From positions 1 to 5,794 of the forward strand of contig DASYUK010000438.1 in the NCBI GenBank assembly GCA_036001325.1: a stretch of DNA of 5,794 nt. Reading direction: 5' to 3'. Numbering within the stretch: position 1 is the first letter of the stretch; every line of letters starts with the position of its first letter. Position numbers and translations under genes: made by a program. The notes below the pieces were generated by a model. The model had not been told where the DNA came from. It saw nothing but the letters and a program-made list of their open reading frames with translations, and ran no database searches. This document shows positions 1 through 3,789 of this stretch, one piece after another. The DNA comes from DASVHS01 sp036001325. GTDB lineage: Bacteria; Acidobacteriota; Thermoanaerobaculia; Gp7-AA8.

Positions 1-1
1 C

Positions 2-583
2 CCGAATCTCAACTTCGCCGTCCTGCCAAACTCCACCCGCGCTTCGGATGTCGCCGAGCGCCTGAATGACCGCGGCTTCGAGGTCCTCTGCCATCTGCCG
101 ATGGAGCCGCGCAATCGTCGCGTGCGGCCGGGTGAAAACGCGGTGCTGACGTCGATGACCGACAGCGAGATCGTGGAGGCGACGCGCGCGAATATCGCCG
201 CCGTGCCGCATGCGCGCGGCGTGAACAATCACATGGGCTCGGCTGCCACGACCGACCGGCGCGTGATGACCGATGTCATGCGCGCGCTGCCGAAAGGGAT
301 GTACTTCATCGACTCGCGGACGGCAGGAGGTTCTGTCGCGGCGAAGGTCGCGCGCGAGATGAACGTGAAGACCGCGACGCGACAAGTGTTTCTCGATGAT
401 GTGCAGAGTGAGCCGGCGGTGCGCCGGCAGCTCGCGCAGCTCTCTGCGGCCGCGCGCGCGAGAGGCTTCGCGATCGGGATCGGCCACCCGCACGACGTGA
501 CGCTGCGCGTGTTGGCGACTGAGGTGCCGCAGCTTCGCGCGCAAGGCTTCCGCTTCGTCAGAGCGAGCCAGGTCGTGAACTGA
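2..583 (+). CDS. Divergent polysaccharide deacetylase family protein (YibQ/DUF610-like), 5' truncated
   Basis: This is the C-terminal 193 residues of a NodB-fold protein of the divergent polysaccharide deacetylase family (DUF610, YibQ-like). The frame is open from base 2, so the start and N-terminal part, including any signal peptide and the first metal-site motif, lie upstream. Visible family landmarks, numbered from the first codon seen, are a strand reading NLNFAVLPN near the edge, HLPMEP (31-36), VNNHMGS (74-80), FLDD (130-133) and IGHPH (160-164) before the final helix. The histidines of the NHMGS and GHPH motifs fit the metal-site layout of NodB-like enzymes. Family members are typically secreted or periplasmic and are thought to act on envelope polysaccharide, but the substrate is not established, and some members may be catalytically weak. 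The downstream membrane-protein gene starts 1 nt after the stop, so the two are probably co-transcribed. The family call is firm; enzymatic activity is inferred. Confidence 0.9.
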   Translation, partial: PNLNFAVLPNSTRASDVAERLNDRGFEVLCHLPMEPRNRRVRPGENAVLTSMTDSEIVEATRANIAAVPHARGVNNHMGSAATTDRRVMTDVMRALPKGMYFIDSRTAGGSVAAKVAREMNVKTATRQVFLDDVQSEPAVRRQLAQLSAAARARGFAIGIGHPHDVTLRVLATEVPQLRAQGFRFVRASQVVN

Positions 584-584
584 A

Positions 585-1373
585 GTGCTCCTCGCGCTCT
601 TCGTCATTCACCTCGCCGCCGGCCTGTATCTCTCTCTTCCGCTCATCGGCCGCCGCAATGCGGGCGTGAAGTTCTATCGACTGACTCTCATCATCGCGGG
701 CGTCCTCACCGCCATCGCGATCGCTGCGCATCTCAGTGTGGCGCCGCCGATCGCGGCGGCCTCCGGCGAGATCGCCGGAGCCACACACGCGCAACGTCTC
801 GCAGTGCTTGACGCCAGCGCCCTCGTCCTCACGGCGCTCGTCTACTTTGTCCTTCGCTATCCGAAGCGGCTCATCTTCCGCGGCGCCGCCTTTCTCCTCG
901 GTTGCGCATTCATCTCCGCGTCGGTCCTCGCGTACGACTCCGCGATCCACCCCGTGCACATCGCCTGGAGCGTGATCGGTTCCCTCTCGACCACCGCACT
1001 TCTCGGCAGCGTAACGATGGCCATGCTCCTCGGTCATTGGTATCTGGTGGTGCGAGGCATGGCGATCGATCCGCTCGAACGGCTCACGATCGCGACGCTC
1101 GCCGCTGCCGTCGCCAAGTTGATCGTTGTCTTCGCCGCCATTCTCCTCGGCGGCGCGTGGCACGAAGTGGCGGTGAGACAGGGGATCTTCTTCTGGATGC
1201 GTGCCGGCTGGGGGTTGGCGGGCCCGCTGGTTCTCTATCCGATGATTTGGGGAACGGTGAAGATCCGTTCGACGATGGCCGCCACGGGCATTCTTTATGT
1301 CGACGTCGTCGCCGTCCTCATCGGCGAGGTTCTCGGCGCGTGGATCTCCGCGCTCGTTCATCTGCCGGTTTGA
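585..1373 (+). CDS. Conserved polytopic membrane protein of unknown function, about eight transmembrane helices
   Basis: I do not recognise a named family for this 262-residue integral membrane protein. Hydrophobic segments fall at about residues 1-21, 30-53, 72-91, 97-118, 123-156, 167-191, 200-223 and 232-257, giving about eight helices joined by short loops. Conspicuous polar residues sit in or at the ends of helices: His9, His49, the GHWYL motif with His151 at the end of helix 5, and MRAGWG with Arg206 in helix 7. Paired membrane histidines can ligate haem in b-type cytochromes, but no family motif confirms this. The start is the GTG 1 nt after the deacetylase stop. No strong Shine-Dalgarno sequence precedes it, so translational coupling is likely. 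The neighbours, an envelope polysaccharide deacetylase and a MarR regulator, hint at an envelope role only by association. That this is a real gene is well supported by the hydrophobic pattern and tight packing. Confidence 0.8.
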   Translation: MLLALFVIHLAAGLYLSLPLIGRRNAGVKFYRLTLIIAGVLTAIAIAAHLSVAPPIAAASGEIAGATHAQRLAVLDASALVLTALVYFVLRYPKRLIFRGAAFLLGCAFISASVLAYDSAIHPVHIAWSVIGSLSTTALLGSVTMAMLLGHWYLVVRGMAIDPLERLTIATLAAAVAKLIVVFAAILLGGAWHEVAVRQGIFFWMRAGWGLAGPLVLYPMIWGTVKIRSTMAATGILYVDVVAVLIGEVLGAWISALVHLPV

Positions 1374-1379
1374 TAACAT
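1371..1379 (+). promoter_or_regulatory. Possible extended -10 element for the MarR gene
   Basis: TGATAACAT contains an extended -10 TG followed after one base by TAACAT (4 of 6 matches to TATAAT). It overlaps the stop codon of the membrane-protein gene and ends 11 nt before the marR ATG. No -35 hexamer is recognisable at the usual distance. If it is used, the 5' leader would be only a few bases long, in keeping with the lack of a Shine-Dalgarno sequence. The motif is short enough to arise by chance. Confidence 0.3.
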
Positions 1380-1390
1380 CCGCGTATCCC

Positions 1391-1858
1391 ATGGGTGACG
1401 CCCTTCGTCGACGAATCCGCCAGAATCGATTCGAGAGCCCGATGCAGGAGGCGATCGTCAACGTCGTCGTTGCGGCGAACTACGTCCGCGAGCGCAATGA
1501 CCGCGCTCTCAGCGAATATGGGCTCACCTCGCCTCAGTACAATGTGCTGCGCATCCTGCGCGGCGTCCATCCCGATGGCCATCCGCGCTGCGAGATCGCC
1601 GCGCGCATGCTCGACCGCGCGCCTGATGTCACGCGCATCATCGATCGCCTCGAAGAGAAGGGCCTCGTGGAGCGAGAGCGATCGGGAACGGACCGGCGCC
1701 ACTCGATCACGCGCATCACGCGCGAAGGTCTGCGCGTTCTGGAAAAGCTCGACGCGCCGATGCGGCAGGCGCTCGTCGATTTGAAAGATCGCCTGTCGAT
1801 GCGAGACTGCCGCGAGCTGTCGCGGATCCTCGAGAAGCTCTACGACGTTGAGGACTGA
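1391..1858 (+). CDS. MarR-family winged-helix transcriptional regulator
   Basis: This 155-residue protein has the MarR/SlyA length and layout. An N-terminal dimerisation helix (about 15-43) leads to the YGLTSPQYNVLRIL helix (43-56). The helix-turn-helix lies at about 67-90, with the recognition helix around APDVTRIIDRLEEKGLV. The wing (about 94-108) carries the characteristic DRR at 101-103, and the C-terminal helices (111-152) complete the dimer. MarR proteins bind palindromic operators as homodimers, usually repress their own or neighbouring genes, and are often released by small aromatic or oxidising ligands; no ligand can be read from this sequence. The ATG at 1391 is preferred because the conserved N-terminal segment (IRQNRFESP) precedes the next Met at 1442. 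The frame is open far upstream, but only as a shadow of the membrane-protein gene. The gene follows that one by 17 nt, so it may be co-transcribed with it and could control it. Confidence 0.93.
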   Translation: MGDALRRRIRQNRFESPMQEAIVNVVVAANYVRERNDRALSEYGLTSPQYNVLRILRGVHPDGHPRCEIAARMLDRAPDVTRIIDRLEEKGLVERERSGTDRRHSITRITREGLRVLEKLDAPMRQALVDLKDRLSMRDCRELSRILEKLYDVED

Positions 1859-1861
1859 GTG

Positions 1862-1952
1862 CCTTCTCCCGGCGGGAGAAGGTGCCCGAAGGGCGGATGA
1901 GGGGTAGCCCCTCACCCGGCGCTCCGCGTCACCCTCTCCCGGTGGGAGAGGG
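1862..1952. repeat. REP-like palindromic repeat pair in inverted orientation between convergent genes
   Basis: The 94-nt gap between two convergent stop codons is almost entirely palindromic. Copy A (1862-1904, plus strand) has a 9-bp stem with a 3-nt loop (1862-1870/1874-1882), a mini-hairpin CCC-GAA-GGG (1885-1893), and the tail CGGATGAGGGG. Copy B (1952-1908, read on the minus strand) has the same order: a 9-bp stem (1944-1952/1932-1940), a mini-stem CGC-GGA-GCG, and the tail CGGGTGAGGGG. The two tails pair with each other as a 7-bp stem across TAG (1898-1904/1908-1914). Similar GGGAGAGGG...GGTGAGGG intergenic repeats are widespread in GC-rich bacteria, so this looks like a mobile REP/BIME-type element rather than a unique site. 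It probably also acts as a two-way transcription barrier. No T-tract follows either stem, so it is not a canonical intrinsic terminator. Confidence 0.9.
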
Positions 1953-2384
1953 CTAACGCTCCTCCGCCCCTGGCGGCGCGGCGCCGTACACGTGACGATC
2001 GTGGACGACGAGATCGAAGTGCCGTAGCGCGGGATTCTCGCGATACCCGCGATGCACAGCCTGGCAGCGATAGCAGACGATCACGTTCTTCACCACGCGC
2101 CAGATGATGTAATCGAGGATCGTCACAGCGATGAGCGGCACGTAAGTCCACGGCACGAACACCGCGCCCGCGGCGACGAGCGCGATGCCTGTCATCCGAT
2201 TGAAGTCTTTTTGAAAGTAAAGTTCGTCGTGACCGCACGCTGCGCAGCGATCGATGACCGCATCAGCCGGAGGCGCGGTTACTTCATTCGGCGTACCGCA
2301 GTGCTCGCAGGGATGAGTCGGCTCGCCGGCTTCACGCGCGAGCCGGCGTTCACATTGCGAGCAGAGAAAGTTGACGGTGGCCAT
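1953..2384 (-). CDS. Small membrane protein with two zinc-ribbon modules, unknown function
   Basis: This is a 143-residue protein with four CxxC knuckles: Cys8/Cys11, Cys26/Cys29, Cys47/Cys50 and Cys104/Cys107. The first two pairs are spaced like a compact zinc ribbon. The last two flank a hydrophobic stretch at about 63-98 that could cross the membrane twice, broken near PWTY (78-81). A second ribbon would therefore be assembled from segments on either side of a membrane hairpin, with all four pairs on the same side, presumably the cytoplasm. The tail (108-143) is soluble and ends AAPPGAEER. I know of similar uncharacterised zinc-ribbon membrane proteins in other bacteria but no assigned function. 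The ATG at 2384 is chosen because an in-frame ATG at 2417 would add only 11 residues encoded by the adjoining repeat. No Shine-Dalgarno sequence is evident. The TAG stop directly abuts the repeat at 1862-1952. Confidence 0.8.
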   Translation of the reverse strand: MATVNFLCSQCERRLAREAGEPTHPCEHCGTPNEVTAPPADAVIDRCAACGHDELYFQKDFNRMTGIALVAAGAVFVPWTYVPLIAVTILDYIIWRVVKNVIVCYRCQAVHRGYRENPALRHFDLVVHDRHVYGAAPPGAEER

Positions 2385-2457
2385 CTGGAGTGCGGCGGCC
2401 GTGCCGCCGCTCTGCATGCCAGTTTACGAGAGCGGCGGCATGGCCGCCGCACTCCAG
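2385..2457. repeat. Second REP-like inverted repeat pair (29-nt arms)
   Basis: Two 29-nt arms, 2385-2413 and 2429-2457, are inverted copies of each other with a single mismatch (28 of 29) and are separated by a 15-nt spacer. Each arm is itself palindromic: GCGGCGGC and GCCGCCGC (8 bp) around a 3-nt loop, CGT in the left arm and ATG in the right. The one mismatch between arms falls in these loops, so both stems are intact. Each arm also carries an outer flank, CTGGAGT or its complement. This inverted pair of short GC-rich hairpins with flanking signature bases is the architecture of REP doublets mobilised by RAYT-type (TnpA_REP) transposases. It starts at the base next to the zinc-ribbon gene's start codon and ends 3 nt before the -10 of the toxin-antitoxin operon. 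It could therefore form a strong cruciform or an RNA hairpin in that gene's leader. Confidence 0.9.
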
Positions 2458-2460
2458 GCG

Positions 2461-2466
2461 TATACT
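2461..2466 (+). promoter_or_regulatory. Probable -10 element of the toxin-antitoxin operon
   Basis: TATACT matches the -10 consensus at 5 of 6 positions and ends 7 nt before the antitoxin ATG, placing the expected transcription start at or within a base of the A of the start codon. That implies a leaderless mRNA, which fits the absence of any Shine-Dalgarno sequence. No -35 is recognisable, because that position falls inside the GC-rich repeat arm. The hexamer overlaps the palindrome GTATAC (2460-2465), so a weak -10 also faces the other way, toward the zinc-ribbon gene. Confidence 0.55.
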
Positions 2467-2481
2467 AGTCAGCATGACTAG
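2465..2481. promoter_or_regulatory. Candidate autoregulatory operator overlapping the antitoxin start codon
   Basis: CTAGTCA (2465-2471) and TGACTAG (2475-2481) form a perfect 7-bp inverted repeat around GCA. The repeat overlaps the end of the -10 hexamer and includes the antitoxin ATG (2474-2476). Type II antitoxins, alone or in complex with their toxin, repress their own operon by binding short inverted repeats at the promoter. The position here, over the start of transcription and translation, is what such an operator needs. Assignment to the antitoxin is by position and symmetry only. Confidence 0.6.
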
Positions 2482-2770
2482 AACTCGACGACCACGCACT
2501 CGCGCCACACCTCGCGGAGGACGATGGCCCCTTCAGGATGCGAAGGCTCGCTTCAGCGAGGTTGTCCGGAAGGCAAAGACTGAAGGTCCTCAATGGATCA
2601 CGGTGCACGGTCGTGAAGAGGTCGTCATCGTTTCCGTGGAGGAGTTTCGGCGCGTAAAAGGCGAACCGACAGGTCAGGCGCTGGTGAAGGTTCTCCGAGA
2701 CTCGCCGCTTCGTGACGTCAAGGTGGATCGGGTGCGCACCCGTGCCCGCGTGCGCAGCGTCGAGCTGTGA
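2474..2770 (+). CDS. Type II antitoxin, Phd/YefM family, paired with a VapC-like toxin
   Basis: This is a 98-residue antitoxin. The Phd/YefM DNA-binding fold occupies about residues 18-62, opening WPLQDAKARFSEVVRKA and continuing through the strands WITVHGREEVVIVS to EEFRRV, which are classic family positions. The C-terminal segment (about 66-98), including RDSPLRDV, should wrap around the toxin and block its active site. Two features are unusual. A 17-residue N-terminal extension holds seven arginines before the fold begins, and the toxin-binding tail is also strongly basic. The ATG at 2474 is the only plausible start in this frame, because upstream the frame runs through the palindromic repeat. 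The stop codon overlaps the toxin's GTG start (GTGA, 2767-2770), indicating translational coupling. The gene is probably repressed by its own product through the inverted repeat at 2465-2481. The family call is firm; cognate neutralisation is inferred from the pairing. Confidence 0.92.
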   Translation: MTRTRRPRTRATPRGGRWPLQDAKARFSEVVRKAKTEGPQWITVHGREEVVIVSVEEFRRVKGEPTGQALVKVLRDSPLRDVKVDRVRTRARVRSVEL

Positions 2771-3192
2771 CGGGCTGGTTGCTCGATACGAATGTGCTGT
2801 CGGAGCTGCGCCGGTCAAAACCGGACGCGAAGGTTGTTCGATTCGTGTCGGCCCAGCCGCTCGAACTTCTGTATGTCAGCGTCGTGACGTTTGCCGAGAT
2901 TCGCTTTGGGATCGAACTCGTGAAGGACGTGAGCCGAAGGATGGAGCTGAACGACTGGCTCGGCCACAAGTTGCATCCGATGTTCGAGCACCGCGTTCTA
3001 GCGGTCACCGAAGACATCATGCTGAAATGGCGGTTGCTGGTGGAAGAGGGACGCACGATCGGCCACACATTTTCGCAGCCGGACCTCATCATCGCGGCGA
3101 CCGCACTCCACCACGGGCTCACGATCGTCTCTCGGGACACGAGTGAGTACGAAAAGGCGAATGTGCCAGTACTCAATCCGTGGATCAGCTAA
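2767..3192 (+). CDS. Type II toxin, VapC/FitB-like PIN-domain ribonuclease
   Basis: This 141-residue PIN-domain protein has the usual VapC/FitB length. It opens GWLLDTNVLSELRR with the first acidic residue at Asp7. Glu44 lies in VVTFAEIRFG, Asp106 in SQPDLIIAATAL, and Asp124 in IVSRDTSEYE, giving the four acidic positions expected to bind Mg2+ or Mn2+ for RNA cleavage. The end, VPVLNPWIS, is the typical FitB-like C-terminus. PIN toxins of this type cut RNA, in studied cases often tRNA or rRNA, and arrest growth when the antitoxin is lost. The target here cannot be read from sequence. All catalytic positions are present and the frame is intact, so the toxin looks active. The GTG start overlaps the antitoxin stop by 4 nt and has no good ribosome site of its own, so synthesis probably depends on antitoxin translation. 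The TAA stop is 4 nt from the stop of the convergent EF-P gene. Confidence 0.95.
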   Translation: MTGWLLDTNVLSELRRSKPDAKVVRFVSAQPLELLYVSVVTFAEIRFGIELVKDVSRRMELNDWLGHKLHPMFEHRVLAVTEDIMLKWRLLVEEGRTIGHTFSQPDLIIAATALHHGLTIVSRDTSEYEKANVPVLNPWIS

Positions 3193-3196
3193 CAGA

Positions 3197-3754
3197 TCAT
3201 TTCGCTCTTTCGAGGTAGCGGTTGTCCACCGGGTCGACGATGATCTCATCTCCCTCGCTGACGAACGGCGGTACCTGCACGACCACACCGTTCTCGAGGG
3301 TGGCCGGCTTGTACGATGCGGATGCGGTCGAGCTCTTCACCATCGGCTCGGTCGTCGCGATCTTCGCGCGGATCGTCTTCGGCAACTCGACTCCGATCGG
3401 CCGATGCTCATGGAACTGCACCTGGATCTTCACGCCGGGTGCGAGCCACGAGGCCGCGTCGCCGAGGTCGTCTTCACTGATCTCGACCTGCTCGAAGTTC
3501 TCGGTGTTCATGAAGTGATGCGCGCGACCGTCAGAGTACAGGTACTCCATCTCGTGCTGGGTGATGTACGCGGGCTCAATCGGATCCTGGGAGCGAAAGC
3601 GGTGCTCGAACTGATTGCCGGTGCGCAGATTGCGCAGCTTGGCCTGGACCATCGCCCGGAGATTGCCGGGAGTGTGATGGCGAAACTCCATCACCTTGCA
3701 AAGATCGCCCTCGAAGACGATGACCATTCCCTTGCGGATATCGTTGGCCTGCAT
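3197..3754 (-). CDS. efp: Translation elongation factor P (EF-P), Asn at the loop tip
   Basis: This 185-residue protein is full-length EF-P, which binds between the ribosomal P and E sites and relieves stalling at consecutive prolines. The KOW-like domain I covers about 1-63 (NDIRKGMVIVFEGDLCKVMEF), and OB domain II about 64-128, including YLYSDG and HFMNTENFEQVEI. OB domain III covers about 129-185, with KPATLENGVVVQVPPFV and the end VDNRYLERAK. The domain I loop reads HTPGNLRA, so Asn31 occupies the tip position that is Lys34 in E. coli and Arg32 in Pseudomonas. EpmA-type lysylation and EarP-type rhamnosylation are therefore not possible at that residue. The ATG at 3754 gives the normal family N-terminus; in-frame sequence further upstream has no EF-P similarity and overlaps the divergent gene. 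A Shine-Dalgarno-like AAAGGA lies 11 nt upstream. The gene appears monocistronic here, with no neighbouring modification enzyme. Confidence 0.97.
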   Translation of the reverse strand: MQANDIRKGMVIVFEGDLCKVMEFRHHTPGNLRAMVQAKLRNLRTGNQFEHRFRSQDPIEPAYITQHEMEYLYSDGRAHHFMNTENFEQVEISEDDLGDAASWLAPGVKIQVQFHEHRPIGVELPKTIRAKIATTEPMVKSSTASASYKPATLENGVVVQVPPFVSEGDEIIVDPVDNRYLERAK

Positions 3755-3765
3755 GAAGCGGTGAA

Positions 3766-3771
3766 TCCTTT
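3766..3771 (-). promoter_or_regulatory. Shine-Dalgarno-like site of the EF-P gene
   Basis: On the minus strand, AAAGGA ends 11 nt before the ATG at 3754. It is the clearest purine-rich ribosome-binding sequence in the window and supports the start at 3754 over upstream in-frame alternatives. The spacing is a little long. Confidence 0.5.
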
Positions 3772-3775
3772 CAGT

Positions 3776-3781
3776 TAGACT
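3776..3781 (+). promoter_or_regulatory. Possible -10 element for the substrate-binding lipoprotein gene
   Basis: TAGACT matches TATAAT at 4 of 6 positions and ends 8 nt before the ATG at 3790, so transcription would begin almost at the start codon. There is no Shine-Dalgarno sequence and no clear -35 at normal spacing. The whole gap to the divergent EF-P gene is only 35 nt. The match is weak and may be chance. Confidence 0.25.
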
Positions 3782-3789
3782 CTCGCGCG

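Noticed and set aside
558..1379. A 273-codon minus-strand open frame opposite the membrane-protein gene
   Set aside because: Its product is a low-complexity string of Arg, Asp, Glu, Gly and His with no fold signal, the usual shadow of a GC-rich gene. The plus strand encodes a clear membrane protein.
902..1390. N-terminal extension of the MarR frame back to 902
   Set aside because: The extension is an Arg/His/Asp-rich shadow of the membrane-protein gene. MarR similarity begins just after the ATG at 1391.
1932..1952. Canonical rho-independent terminator
   Set aside because: The 9-bp stem is strong, but no T-tract follows on either strand. It is better described as part of the REP-like doublet that may impede polymerase.
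2325..2348. GCCGGCT/AGCCGGC inverted repeat inside the zinc-ribbon gene
   Set aside because: It lies within coding sequence at a GC-rich spot between two CxxC motifs, and the symmetry is short enough to be expected by chance.
2385..2417. Start of the zinc-ribbon protein at the upstream ATG (2417)
   Set aside because: The extra 11 residues are simply translated repeat-arm sequence and precede the natural opening MATVNFLCSQC. They could be real if the repeat was captured, but 2384 is the simpler start.
1862..2457. CRISPR-like array
   Set aside because: The repeats are palindromic doublets of two different families in inverted orientation, without regular direct repeats, unique spacers or cas genes.
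3143..3778. A 211-codon plus-strand open frame opposite EF-P
   Set aside because: It is antisense to an unmistakable EF-P gene and its product shows no recognisable family features.
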